Origin: Siphonodentalium dalli
Lineage: Eukaryota; Mollusca; Scaphopoda; Gadilida; Siphonodentaliidae
Assembly (NCBI GenBank): GCA_032622095.1
Contig: CP136063.1
Coordinates: 148,915,379 to 148,979,378 of the forward strand
Length of the DNA: 64,000 nucleotides
Reading direction: 5' to 3'
In this document: positions 28,867-41,358 of the stretch, one piece after another
Layout: each line of letters opens with the position of its first letter
How positions within the stretch are numbered: the stretch's first letter is position 1
The notes under the pieces: generated by a model
What the model was told of the DNA's origin: nothing
Databases searched by the model: none
The model's input: the letters and a program-made list of their open reading frames with translations, nothing else
Made by a program: the position numbers and the translations under genes

Positions 28867-29085
28867 TTATGTGAAGCTTTAGCAATAAATATGAATTTGT
28901 TGATGCATTTTAAGCAGGATAGATCAATCATGAATTCATAACTAGATCAATGAATAGATAGAATGTAAATGAAAAATATAAAATTTCATTTCAAGGATAT
29001 TTTAATTCCGAACCATATTTTTTCCATACAGAATTAAACTTTTTGTGATCATGGAATACAACATCCAACAAGATAGAAGTCCCAC

Positions 29086-29181
29086 CTGGCTTGGAACAGG
29101 ATTATCTGCACAGCATATTTTCTTAACAGCAGCATAACGGTCATCCCTGCTAGTGGGAAAAACAATCACTACCATCTGAAC
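29086..29181 (-). CDS. piwi: Piwi exon, MID domain core
   Basis: Thirty-two codons, phase 0 at both ends, with acceptor ttgcag and donor cag|gtggga. VQMVVIVFPTSRDDRY then AVKKICC and PVPSQ match the MID segment of Piwi proteins that runs VVxxLxxxRKDxYxxIKKxxCxxxPxPSQ. This region helps hold the 5' phosphate end of the guide piRNA. Confidence 0.95.
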
Positions 29182-29251
29182 CTGCAAACATAAAAACAAG
29201 AGATGTGAATATTTTAGAGATTTATTCATAAGTTACAATACAACTGAAACT

Positions 29252-29785
29252 AGAGGTGTGACTGTCCCAATGAAACTAAGGATACCCCTCCCATTTCAAA
29301 TGTCAGTAAACATAAAATTAAAATAATTAAATAGCAGATTCCCATTGCAAGTGCACAATTATTAACTAAACATCATCTTAACCACAAATAATTGTTAAAA
29401 AAAATAATACTGAGAAAAATGAAAATATTCCAAGTCAAGAAGGTCAATAACTCTGCCAAAATAAGTCTGACCAATATTAAAATTGCAGGTGCACAGTTGA
29501 TGTCTGTGCAAAGTTTAAAAAAAAAATTAAAATACAACTGAGAAACACTCCAAACAAAATTGTGTTGACTGTTGACGATTGAAAATATTCTAAAAGCCAA
29601 TAACTCTGCAAAATTAAGCAAGATATTAAAATCGTAGGTGCATGGGTTCCCATGGTAGTTGATGTCTGTGCCAACTTTCACGGAAAATGATTAAAAAACG
29701 ACTGAGAAAAACTTGTGTCCATGGACGGTAGGAAGGACAAGCTGATTCCACTATACCCCTCCACAACTTTGTTGCAGGGGGTATA
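29252..29785 (+). repeat. array G with terminal hairpin
   Basis: Starts ACTAGAGGTGTGACTGTCCC, the same start as at 49284. Ends in TATACCCC (29752-29759) / GGGGTATA (29778-29785) with an inner CAAC-TTT-GTTG stem. Confidence 0.8.
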
Positions 29786-29879
29786 ATGATATTTATATCA
29801 ACATTCTACAAATGAGCAATAAAGGAAATCATACTGCCTGGTAAACTCATTCCCCAGAAAAAACAGCAAAAGGTTGCAC

Positions 29880-30250
29880 ACAATGCAAACAATGTCATTG
29901 GGCATTCTTCTGAAAGCATTTGTGATGGCAAACATCCATACCAAATTTCATTAAGATCTGATAACCCATGGCTGAGATACCTATACAGACGGACAAGGAA
30001 CCCACATTTCTAGATAAAGAAAGAAGGATAACTCTAGAACGGTAAACACGAACAATATTCATTCCTCGAAATTGGCCATGACAATAAGCAATGCTGTGGG
30101 AAACGCTGTGGCAACATGTGTAATTTAACATGCCATATTATTAAATTTGTTGTGGAATTGTTTTCCTAATTTGAGGGTTGCAATGTCATTTGCCCCTCTT
30201 TTGACATCAGTCATGATGTAAGCCTCTATACCAAATTGAACCATGGCTGA
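29880..30250 (+). repeat. array D fragment
   Basis: 'tttcattaagatctgataac', 'ggctgagatac' and 'aaggataactctagaacgg' match the array at 7845-8540. Confidence 0.7.
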
Positions 30251-30480
30251 GATATATTCAAAACAAAAGCAACAACTCTACAAAATGAGATATGAAAACT
30301 TAGGAGCAAAACTCCTGCATTTTTTAATAAAAATTACTAACACAAATGTCCAAATAAATTCTGCAAACACAGCTGCTTATATAGAATTCTCTGCAAGAAT
30401 GAGTGAACGTAACTATGTAACTCATCAATTAGTTAAATTTCTCTCTGGGGGTGTGTGAACAATGGTATGTGGAAACTCAC

Positions 30481-30786
30481 TGATTCATTAATTCTTTCTC
30501 TTAGTGTGTGAACATAACTCTCAGTTCTATCATCTTTCAACTCATATGGAGTAGGATCTGTACAATTCATCCCTATGGGAGGGCACACTTTCTTCATCAT
30601 ATTACAAAACTCTTTAGCTCTGGGTTGATCTCTCCTTGTGAAGAGAATTATCCATGTATTGAGATCCACGGCGTGAAGCATTTTGGAACTTGTGGCATCC
30701 CTGCCCCAGTCGCACTGTGGATTTGCTATTATTGATCTGTTCTGACCGAAGATGATTTTCTCTGATGGAAGCTGTCGACCTCTTAT
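30481..30786 (-). CDS. piwi: Piwi exon, end of L2 and first part of MID domain
   Basis: One hundred and two codons, phase 0 at both ends, with acceptor ttatag and donor tca|gtgagt. It starts IRGRQLPSEKI, the conserved GRxLxxEKI of Piwi proteins. It continues through CDWGRDA (the usual ADWSR motif), WIILFTRRD and VCPPIGM, to DDRTESYV, the counterpart of DDRTEAYL. A TTAA-bounded MITE (30812-31074) begins 25 bases upstream of the acceptor, so the branch point may lie in or next to that element. Confidence 0.96.
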
Positions 30787-30811
30787 CTATAAAACAATAA
30801 GAGTATAAGCC

Positions 30812-31074
30812 TTAACCCTTTTATGACTGGAGTATCCTGATATTTTGCGAAAACCGTGTATCAATGCATTCTCTTATATATGTGAGTCTCCCATAGGGAG
30901 CCTCACATATATAGGTGAATACATTGGCCTAACAATATTTACCATGACCTTGTAAGCCAGTGCATTCTCTTATACAGGTGAGGCTTCCTATCAGAGACTC
31001 GCATATATAAGAGAATGCACTGGCACTGTGTCTTTAATGCTGCACCAGGGTAACTCCCGTCATGAAACAGTTAA
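30812..31074. mobile_element. TTAA-bounded piggyBac-like MITE
   Basis: TTAA at both ends (30812-30815, 31071-31074). Imperfect inverted termini CCCTTTTATGACTGGAGT and CTGTTTCATGACGGGAGT. Contains two hairpins, one a 68 bp palindrome at 30959-31026. Its left end is 25 bases from the Piwi exon boundary at 30786. Confidence 0.8.
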
Positions 31075-31127
31075 GAAACTGGATCAGAATCTGCATTTGG
31101 AAATGAAATTGTAGTTTCAAAATGACT

Positions 31128-32218
31128 TTAACTCTTTCATCACTGAATAGCATAGCTACATTTATCCCACAACCCTGAATATCTGGCAATAATATTAAGA
31201 AAATAGTATGTGCATGTTATGTATACTATACACTATACTAGTAATTGATACCTATGGCAATCTATGTATTGTCATGTTCGGGAGATATTGAAGTATCAAA
31301 TGAGTATGTTTGTGTGACTGTCAATTTGTCTCGTTAAGTAATTACAGGTATAAAACAGGTGAGAACCGGTAACATTTACGTAAAATCGCCTACTACATCT
31401 TGTTTTCTGTTATTTGTGGTGCAATATGAAAACTACATCTCTAATATAGTTTTACGTTCATGTTCTACTAAACCTCGGTGAACCTATAGTCCATTTACCT
31501 CTGATATACTGTGCCATGACAACAGGTAGAATACATCCTTTACAGGTGTGGTGTATACAAAAATTATCCAATGTAGCATTATCAATGAAGGTATTCCTTA
31601 TCAACTGGGGAAACGTATATAAACTCAACAAATAGGTCTTTATGTATGAACAAGTTGTGTTTTCAATTATGTTCCACATATCCTTGTAATCACTGTCACA
31701 TTCTCCGCTATAGAGTAATTACTTATTTTACTTCCATGCTCTGAATCCAGGTCAGACAGTTCATGCATTATCGCTAGAGTTGGAGTAATCAATTTAGTCT
31801 CCACTGTGATCTTTATCATCTGAGACAAGCTGTTTTCTGGATATTTACTAACTGCACACAATATATCAAATACACAAACATTAAAATTCTCAAAGAATTC
31901 ATCCTCAGAAAACTCGTCACCATCACTATCACCCGATATGTTTATAAATTTAGTTTGCTTGGTCTATGCCTGTTTGGAAAGGAATAAAACTCGTTTCTAT
32001 AACATTTTTGAGATAAAACCAAGTTTATATATTTCCTGTTTATGCTCCAGAATACCCCCACATTAGATAAACTTTAATTGTCATATGTTTGTGATTCAAA
32101 AGCAATTTAAACACAGGATGCCTGTGTTTGACATAATAGACCGCTACAGCGGGCTGCCGTGATGAAGCGTAATTGTTAATTTGGCCGCTACAGCGGGCTG
32201 CCGTGATGAAAGAGTTAA
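31128..32218. mobile_element. TTAA-bounded piggyBac-like element
   Basis: TTAA at 31128-31131 and 32215-32218, with inverted termini CTCTTTCATCAC. Two copies of the palindrome-bearing CCGCTACAGCGGGCTGCCGT lie at the right end (about 32150 and 32185). No transposase ORF. Confidence 0.75.
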
Positions 32219-32999
32219 TGAATTTAAATTATTCTTACAAAAAGCAATAACTTAACAATTAGTCAGGACTGTAGTGTATGACAATAGACCGAGTGCAAGG
32301 TCCAGCTGTCCCAGGTCCTGATTTTTAGCAAAAGGGCCATAATAAATCTATATTGCTTTAAATTATTCAACCCAACAACATAAATATTCTGATTTGCAGA
32401 CACAAGCCTCACTAGTGAAAATTTCCCCATGGGCAGTTTTTATTTCAGCTCAATTATGAATGGCTTGTGATGACATTACCATATCCTATCAGAGACAGCC
32501 AAATATATACCTGCACTGGTTGCTCTCTTGAGATGATCAGTTATTTTATAAACAATCTTACAAATTGCCCCAGTTCCTTAAGAAAATTAAATTTAATAAA
32601 CATATGAGGGCATTCACTCACTGCTTGTCGTAAACCTGCATATAAAATATGAACACGAACCGACAAAAAATAATACTTGATATAGAACATGTCAATGGGT
32701 GGACGGAAAGTGATTAATAATTTCTAACCCATCAATGAATCAATACCAAAAACTATGCAGGTGAGGGGTGTATCATCATAAAATATGAACTTGATCCAAT
32801 AAAAAATACTTGACTCATCATGTCGGATAGCGTGTGTTTACGGACAGAGAGTTGAATGATGGATGGTTATTCAGACCATACATGGAATGGGTGCACATCA
32901 AAATTGACGAACTAAGAACAATGACTCAAGCACAACAAAAATCAGCAGACAACTCTGGTTTTCAAAATCTATCAAGATATTGTTGTGAAAGATACATAT
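32219..32999. other. Piwi intron, no gene recognised
   Basis: Some 'ggccataat' fragments only. Confidence 0.45.
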
Positions 33000-34253
33000 A
33001 ACAAGAGGTGGCATCAGAGATGCTGTGTCTCGTTTTCGGTGGCTTACCGCTGGTGGCTACCGCTAATTGGTGTGCATCAGTATCGGTAGACTAATTAATA
33101 GGTAAAATCGAAAAATGACTAATTAAGGGCCATAACTCCATCAAATTTTATCGGGCCAGGCTGGTTTTCGAACTCGCCCGAAATATTCTTGGCAAGTATG
33201 TCTATTCCAAATTTTAAACAAATCGGAGGATGTTTGTTGAAGTTATCGCGCCAACGAGCTAAAAATTCACGAAAAATGACTAATTAAGGGCCATAACTCT
33301 ATCAAATTTTATTGGGCCAGGCTGGTTTTCGAACTCGTCCAGGATATTATTGGAAGACACTTATATACCAAATTTTAGTTGAATCGGATGACGTTTGTTG
33401 AAGTTATCGCGCTAACGAGCTCAAAATTCGTACAAAATGACTACTTAAGGACCATAACTCTATCAAATTTTATCGGAGCGGGCTAGTTTTCTAACTCGTC
33501 CGAGGTATTCTTGGGAGACACCTATATATCAAAATTTCAATCAAATAGGATGATGTTTGTTAAATTATCACGCTAACGAGCTGAAATTTTTTGAAAAAAT
33601 GACTAATTAAGGGCCATAACTCTATCAAATTTTATCGGACCTTGCCGGTTTTCGAACTCGACCGAGATATTCTTGGGAGACACCTATATACCAAATTTCA
33701 ATCAAATCGGATAACGTTTGTTGAAGTTATCGCGCTAACGAGCTGAAAATTCGTGAAAAATGACTAATTAAGGGCCATAACTCTATCAAATTTTATCGGA
33801 CCAGGCCAGTTTTCGAACTCGTCCGAGATATTCTTGGGAGACACCTAAATACCAAATTTCAATCAAATCGGATAACCTTTGTTGAAGTCGTGAAAAATGA
33901 CTAATTAAGGGCCATAACTCTATCAAATTTTATCGGACCAGGCCGGTTTTCGAACTCATCCGAGATATTCTTGGGAGACACCTATATACCAAATTTCAAT
34001 CCAATCGGATAACGTTTGTTGAAGTTATCGCGCTAACGAGCCTAAAATCAGTGAAAAATGGCAAAGGGTCATAACTCTGTAATAAATGTGCAGCTTACGT
34101 GCATGGATATGTACTCACACACCAAATTTTTTTTAATCCGTCAATAAACGGTTGAGTTATAAGCAAAATACGTCGCCCGCCCGCCCGCGGCCCGCCCACC
34201 CAACCACCGTCCCTCATCAAACTATAAGTCGAGTTTTGGAAAAAAACTCGACT
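33000..34253 (+). repeat. array H: seven units of about 161 bp with hairpins at both ends
   Basis: Begins AACAAGAG (33000-33007), then stem GCATC-AGA-GATGC. 'GGGCCATAACTC' or close variants fall at 33127, 33288, 33449, 33611, 33772, 33909 and 34066. One unit is about 24 bases short. Ends in a perfect 11 bp stem AGTCGAGTTTT / AAAACTCGACT (34227-34253). Confidence 0.92.
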
Positions 34254-34596
34254 AACAAATATGAGTGGAATTGGTTGACAATGAACAAATTATCACGTGA
34301 AGGGTCATAAAATTGCTAAAATTAGACAAACTACCTACCGTAAGGGCCATAAATTATGTAAAAAAAAAAATCGGACAAACCTGGTTTTCGAACTTGAATG
34401 GGGATCGTACACTAAATCAAAGCATTTATGGGTCCATCTCCTTTTATCCTCAACAAAACAAATGATTATTGCAAAATGCTCTCATGTGCTCTATGAACGA
34501 TGTAAAACAAAATGGTAATTATAGTGGAAATGAATTAATGACTCGCGTCATAAACTGATTTTCATTATAATTACCATGTTGATTATTTTGAACTAA

Positions 34597-34907
34597 GGCC
34601 AAAAAAAAAAAAAGATTGTATGTTTCCGCTAATGGAGAGAAATAATTAGGGTAGGTAGGTAGGAAATTTATTTGTTTTATTTTTTTAAATATTTTTTATC
34701 CAGCTGCAGAAACCTCGACCGAAGCGACATAAAATGCCAACTCGTGTTGTGTGAAACTATTACTTGAACAACACAGTGGAAATATACATTAAGATTGAAT
34801 AAAAGATAAAACTTGCTTTATGCTTAAGTGTGTTATTTGTTGTTCGCAGACCGCATTTTCAATCATTCTGTCTATATTACTTGGTATGAAATTGATGTCA
34901 CTGGGCC
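34597..34907. mobile_element. Harbinger-like MITE nested in M2
   Basis: GGCC at each terminus, with TAA on both sides (34594-34596, 34908-34910). Its left part is related to the end of the element at 13567-15172. Confidence 0.75.
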
Positions 34908-34990
34908 TAATCCATGGGTCAAATTATTTCAATTGTTGCATATATCTGTTGAGTCTAAAAGGAGATGGACCCATAAAGGGCCGGATTTAG

Positions 34991-35665
34991 CACAGTCCCC
35001 TGGGGATAAATACCAGATATACCAATATATACTATAACAGTGACAAGGTTCACAAGTCTGATTCTCAGAAAAACACACTATCAAACGAAGGCAAGTCGAG
35101 ATATCATATAGAAAACTTGCAAAACCCACCCACGAAAATCGGTCGTCAATCTCCCTGTCCGGTAAGTAGTGATTATACCCGGATACTAATTCAATTATTA
35201 CGACCAAAATTACAGAACTTTTGAATTCCCCTGTGCGATATGTCGACTTCACTTAAATAGACTTCGTAAAGTTATATATCAAAAGAAAGAAAATTTTATG
35301 CCCTATAACATACACTAGGGCATATTTCAGCTGAGTTGACAATTTTTTAGAATTATTGAATATATTAGGCGGACAGGGAGGCTGACGACCCGTTTTACTC
35401 TCAAATTTCCAGTAGATATTGCAAGTTTTCAGTACGATGTCTCGACTTCCCTTCTTTTAATATTATGGAATTATACATCAAAAGAAAGAACATTTCATGG
35501 TCAATAAAATACGCTGAAATATATTGTGACTGATTTGAATGATATTGAGAATCTATGAGCAATATGATAGATGGTGTTTTTTCCCCCAAAATCGGACTTG
35601 TGAACATTGTCACAGTTGGTATAGTATATATTGGTATATCTGCTATTTTTCCCCAGGGGCCTGTG
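34991..35665. mobile_element. hAT-like MITE nested in M2
   Basis: Inverted termini CACAGTCCCCTGGGG and CACAGGCCCCTGGGG, with 'gatataccaatatatacta' conserved further in. Perfect 8 bp duplication GGATTTAG (34983-34990, 35666-35673). Confidence 0.9.
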
Positions 35666-36266
35666 GGATTTAGTGTACAGTACCCCTTCAAAGTGATGTG
35701 AAACACTCCGGTATGGTGATAAAATAGAAATGGAGAATAATCTTGTTCAAAGTAGTAATTTTTACAAATAGTATATCCAATTTGACAACACACACCATCA
35801 TTCTTATATATGAATCAAATGCAGTGACTCCTGATGGCGAAATATTTTTCGTTAGTTTATCGCCGATAGATGCGCCCCGAATCGAGTAGTAAATATTTAC
35901 AATTGAGCTTAGTTCTTGCGATGTTTTTTATGGAGTAGTACGGTCGATTTGTTTAAAATTTTCGGCAATGTTAGTAGAATGTTACATAATAACATTCCTC
36001 CAGTTGTCATAGCGCCTGAATACCGACTTATCTGTTTCACGCACCCGGACAAGTACATAATATGTCTTTAACCTTTCAGTTTGTTAAACATAAAACTCAA
36101 TTATGATTCATTGACTTTACCTATGCTGTTGGGCTTAAATTATCGACTGATTTAATGATACTAGATATTTGCATTTGGTTGATGGACTGAGATTCCCCCC
36201 CCACCCCCCCCCAGCAGGTGCTATCCCCCAACCCTAGCGGAAACCATGGTTATATCAAATCTACAC

Positions 36267-38130
36267 TAGTGTTGAAACGATTAATCGACTAATCGAAATC
36301 GACGCGATTATTGAATTAGTCGATTCCGAAATCGGCTAGTCGGAACACACCCACCACCATTATGCCATCGCGAAAGCAGTGCCGTTGCTGCCATTACCGA
36401 AATACTGGTCAATGTAAACAATCAGGCTATCGAAATACACAATCACAATTAGCTTGTTAAAGCCTTCTTTGTTGTCCCTTTGATGCATAACTGCTTTCAG
36501 TACTTGGTGGTCATGCACGAGCGCGAAACCCAATGACCTCAACTCAATGTATTTGTCGGTGCCGCGGCGGCTTATTCTTTGAAGTTGAGACGGCCGGCTT
36601 TGATAATCAACTTCAAAGAATCTATTTCGGCGTGACGGAATTGATCTGAGTGATAACTGGTCAACGTGTTTGCAGGTGTGCAGGACTCAACTTCAATCAA
36701 GTTAGTTGCGAGGTGACATTATAAAGTTTAATAACAAGTCCAATATATTATAGTTTATTGAAGCACTATGTCAGTATACCTTTAAAGTTTATTTCTAAAA
36801 TTGTGTGATATGTTTTACGACCACCATATGCATCAACTGACGCATGGGTAAGCGTATACGATCGCACGTTCTAGATATATTATATTATAGATATAAATAT
36901 AAAGCCAACCGCGGTCGACCATGCTATGCATCAAATAGCGTCGCGTATTTCGAACTAAACTGGCGAGTCACTTCGGAAATCCCACGTCGTTTATGGACTG
37001 TGTTTGTGAAAAATTACAATGTATTTTAGCACCTCAAACTTAAATCCTTCGCGGAATTGGGCGGTGACAAAGCTGTTCCCAGAAACGTAATCTGGATGAC
37101 GCAAATTCCTGGAATCGGGCTAAATATAGAACTTACGACATCGCATTGACATGTACTATTAACATCACCGGTCTGCGCAGTTTTATTTCTGAAACTGACA
37201 TGATCGATTGTGTATTCGGGGACTCGGGAGTAAAATTGTATATATTGTATATATATTTACAATGTACCATGCACGAGAGACAATTATGTACGCGATCAAA
37301 TCAAACAGTGAAAACAGGTGCGTTTTGGCGGGAAAATGACTGTCCGTGATTAAGCTATGTCATATCGTGACCTTGCAATGAATACAAGGAACAACATTGT
37401 GTACGCAATGCATGGCCCATTTTTAATATATGCGGACTCTATATATACAGGGAACTTTACCACATTCCGTGGCCGATATATGTACATGACATCTGCGAGC
37501 ATAAAAGGCTTGTACGCACTACAGCTGTTATAACATTTATTTTGTAACTTTTGTTTGACTCTGTCGGAGATGAAGTTCGTTTCTCAAAATATCTTGCATT
37601 TCTTCATGTACGCCCGTTTGTGAAGTCAATCGCTGACAAGCACACTGGGCAAGTTCGAAAACAACGATGTTCGATTGTACGTAAGAACCGGTACGGCCCT
37701 GTAGACCATACCATATCAATTTTAAAGGAACATTTTTACACAAAACATATAGAATAATGCACCGGTTTCTGATTGTTGCACGCACTTCCACTCCGTAATC
37801 CGTAGCGTTTCCGCGATAGATCAGGTGTTTGTCACCACCGCTTAGATACATACATCAACTGGATGGTAATTTTGTTGTCATAAAACATCATATACCTGGG
37901 ACAAATTAATAACCTATTAACCTTCAGTGATATGAAGCCAAATAATCATGACAAATAGTGTTAAATCACGTCTTGCTTTGCGTTCGAAAATGCAAAATTG
38001 GTTACCGCAAATTATATACGTATATGAGCACAAAACGGTAAGTTTCGGAAGAGGTCCGACTAGTCGACTAGTAGTCGATTCACTCTGGCGACTAGTCGAT
38101 TCCCCAAAACCACTAATCGTTTCAACACTA
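36267..38130. mobile_element. hAT-like element, 1.86 kb, perfect 8 bp duplication
   Basis: Inverted termini TAGTGTTGAAACGATTA, with 'gactagtcg'-type subterminal motifs. Flanked by ATCTACAC (36259-36266, 38131-38138). Contains an inverted 'attctttgaagttga' pair near 36575-36620. No transposase ORF. Ends 24 bases from the Piwi exon donor at 38155. Confidence 0.92.
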
Positions 38131-38154
38131 ATCTACACACAGAAAACTACTCAC

Positions 38155-38295
38155 AGGGACAGTTTCCTCCATCAGTTCTAGCCCCCATTTGGCTAATTCA
38201 GCTTTTGTGTTTTCGTTTCCATTAACACTTGTGATATATTTCTGTAAAATTCTCCTCCTCTGTTCCGGAGCCACTCTGGTGTGCTGAGCCAAGTC
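38155..38295 (-). CDS. piwi: Piwi exon, L2 linker (DLAQHTRVAPEQ)
   Basis: Forty-seven codons, phase 0 at both ends, with acceptor tttcag and donor cct|gtgagt. DLAQHTRVAPEQRRR matches the DLAxHTRLTPEQR block of Piwi proteins, followed by the ELxxWGL motif (ELAKWGLEL). A 1.9 kb hAT-like element (36267-38130) is inserted only 24 bases past the splice donor. Confidence 0.95.
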
Positions 38296-38308
38296 CTGAA
38301 ACAATGAA

Positions 38309-39087
38309 TTACAGACCTGTTACCCTCAAAAAATATTTTCCGAGAGATGGGTCACGATTTTCCATGAGATTGGGGTCACCATCAGGGAGATTGAATTCGG
38401 CATTTTCAACAAAGAAAAAAATTAAACAAAATTTGTCATCATCTATCACACAGAAACATGCAAGATTGATAACAAATTCATAAAATAGTCTTCAGGAAAA
38501 CAGTTACTGTGTAGCTATACATTTTATTGTCTAATTTATGGAGAAAACATTGTAGGCCGCGTAACAACAACTGTAAACTACTTTCGGTTTCATTTAGATC
38601 GCATGAGATTTCAACTGTCATGTTAAATTCAGGAATGGACGCGCAAAGTTTAAAATCTAGAACATACGCTTCTTTTGAATTTTATCATACCAATAAACAT
38701 GATAGTTTCATATTGCCTTATCTCCAGAGGGCTGTTAATTGAGTTAACCTTTGTTCAGTCTGGTGTTCCGTTTCAATAGATATTAGGTGTTTGTTGTTTT
38801 ATTGATGAGTACATGCAGCGATGAGCAGTGTTGATTTTGTAAATGCCAGCTTAATTATAATTTATATGCTGTTTATTGCCACAATGATGTCGCTGTCAGC
38901 TCCATTCCCCCACCCGATGTGTGATAGCCTGTCTACTTATAATACTGGTAGTTCAAATAAAAGAGATTAATTTTGGTGATTTTGTAAAGCAGCTAAATCA
39001 GGGAAATTGTCATGCCTGTCTGGGAGTGCAGATGATCGTGCTCAAATCCGGGAGTCTCCCGCATAAACCGAGAGAGGTTAACAGGTC
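38309..39087. mobile_element. possible element of the CAGACCTGTTAA family
   Basis: CAGACCTGTTACC near 38310 and GGTTAACAGGTCTG ending near 39087 form inverted ends. No target duplication seen. Confidence 0.5.
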
Positions 39088-39346
39088 TGGTTGCATATAA
39101 AATAAAACATTGCCTTAAATCTCACAAAAAGGCTTTTTTCTCTACCTCGAACACCTGGTAACATAAATAATAGATGGACAAAGTGCCATGCAACTTATTA
39201 GCTAGCATACACCATCGCCCCAATGTTACATACAGCCATAAAAACACTGCTTTGGTGATAATCAAAGATTGATTCAACGAAAGAATTTGGAGCAACCTAA
39301 AGGACAATTGCCAAGGTTTTTCATGAATGGTGATTTTCTATTTCTC

Positions 39347-39717
39347 AACAAGAGCATTGCTAGGGTGTGGCAAAATAGGCCCTTTAGCATTTTGAATTGT
39401 ACTACCGCAAATTAAATAATAATTTGAGCTTACAAAGAATATCTTATATACCCCTAATTTCAATGCCAAAATGAGGTCAAATTCTAAGTCGAAAAATGTC
39501 CATAACTCATGTGAAAATAACTGGACAGAACCTATATTCAAACTTGGCTTGTAGTTTTAACTGGGAAACACACATACCAACTTTGGTTCCGATCAAATAG
39601 TCCAAACTGAAGTTATCGAGCGGAAACCCAAAATGTAAAGGGGCAGACAGACAGACTGACAGCACGACGGACGGATGGACGGACTGATTACATAATACAA
39701 CCTTTTTTTTCAAAAGG
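39347..39717 (+). repeat. array B-type repeat starting AACAAGAG
   Basis: AACAAGAG at 39347-39354, then 'tccataactcatg', 'actgaagttatcgagcgg' and a 'gacggacggatgg' tract. Ends in CCTTTT / AAAAGG (39701-39717). Confidence 0.75.
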
Positions 39718-39870
39718 GCATATAAAAACCATAGAAGGTTTTTTTCCCGATTTATTTTTTCTCTGTTGCTGATAACATTGGGATAATTTTTCAGACAGGC
39801 AGGTAGGGCTTTTTTTTCACATTATTTGTTGTTGAAAACTTTCAGCCGCAAGTGATTGATAGTGTAGTCA

Positions 39871-41243
39871 CCACACCAGAGCTGTTACGGTTCACGGATT
39901 GTCCGTGAGACTCCTGGATTTCCACGGCAAATACGGATAACCCCCAATTTCTCCAGGATTCAGCAAAATCCCGCTTTCAAAATCCAAAAGAACGATGTTC
40001 AAGTTTTTTATTTTTTTAAATCGTGCATTTGCGGGAGATTTCCCAAATGACAGGGATTTCCTTTTTTCTGGTACCCACACATTAACATTCACAGAATATA
40101 CCGTCGATAACTTTGATGTTCCCTCTGATTGAAGACTGATATTAATTGATTTTCACACTCTGGTGAAGCCACACGTATAAAGGGTGTTGTTATAATATAC
40201 AATACGTATAAACACAAGTGTGCAGCTGTATTGTAAGGGCCCATTGATGCACATTTCTTAGTAACGGATTAGTGGTATGCATTACGAACGGAATGTGTCC
40301 ATTTCGTTTGCAGGTAAAACTGTAAGACGGGTCATTTTGTACATTCGGTTTCATGCATACATGTCCGGTTGTAACCTGTGTAACTTGGGTTCGTTTTTAC
40401 ATATTTTTAACTAAGTTTGTGCTTCTTAAATTTTTTTAATAAATGGTGGAATGTGTGCATTTCTATTGGGGTTAAACTGTAAGACAAGTCCATTTTGTAG
40501 TTTATTCCTATTTTCTACTTTCGGTTTCGCGCATAACCGGTGGAATTCTGAGAATGTGACTTAGTTTATTTATACAAAGTGTCTGCTTCTTTCTCTTCAA
40601 TAAATGGTGGTATCTCCCACTCACAGCAGCTCTATTACAATTACCAACAGGACATTCATTAGGCAAAAAAAAATATTCCTGTGTTTCTGGTGACATACAT
40701 GCAAATTTAATTTAATTTTTTCATTTTATTTTCAACTTTGCTCAAAATAAATATGAAGAGCCCCCAGACTTCTTCTCCTTGTTTTTAATGTACTATAAAA
40801 TAATATTAGAATATAGTGTAATTTGTTGTTTTATTGAATAAAACATGAAAAAATAAGTTTGATTCGGCTGTGACCTAATAATTGAAGTGTGGTATAATTT
40901 CCAGTTTAACAGTCCACGCAATGTGCCCGTTTTAGACGGAAATGAATCGATTTCCACGAAAAATTAAATCGGATGCATACTAATTTTGCAAAATCAATAA
41001 AATGAAAACGGTCGTGGGGTGGCGGAATAGGGGCGGGCGGATCACCAGAAACACAGGTCTTTTTTATTTCGGCCTTACCATTTTATTTAGGTCTATATAT
41101 TTATCAAATAAACACAAACAGAAACTCATAGAAACTATGTAATCTTCATCACAAAAATAATAATTTTTGGAACATGAACATATTTGGGCATACCTCCTGC
41201 AAAAATCTCCCGGATTGACATTTTCAAAACTTAAACAGGTCTG
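39871..41243. mobile_element. element of the CAGA(C/G)CTGTTAA family
   Basis: Ends CAGAGCTGTTACGG and CAGACCTGTTTAAG (inverted). GTAGTCA occurs at 39864-39870 and 41244-41250, but five extra bases precede the left terminus. Internal sequence 40287-40600 is repeated directly in the next element. Confidence 0.6.
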
Positions 41244-41358
41244 GTAGTCATAGTCCCATGGAATATGGTAGATAGATCAATGTGTATTGAAATTGAGACA
41301 AGCATTGGATAAAACATGCTGTCCCTTGAATTCATTCACTCTGCAGTAAGATCTCTAC

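Larger units (their letters stand above)
34398..35688. mobile_element. M2 MITE interrupted by two later insertions
   Basis: Left arm 34398-34596, middle piece 34908-34990 and right end 35666-35688 together match the copy at 14106-14444. The insertions are 34597-34907 and 34991-35665, each with its own target duplication. Confidence 0.8.

Noticed and set aside
33000-34253. CRISPR-like spacing in array H
   Set aside because: Units are about 161 bp, fully repetitive without unique spacers, in a eukaryotic intron.
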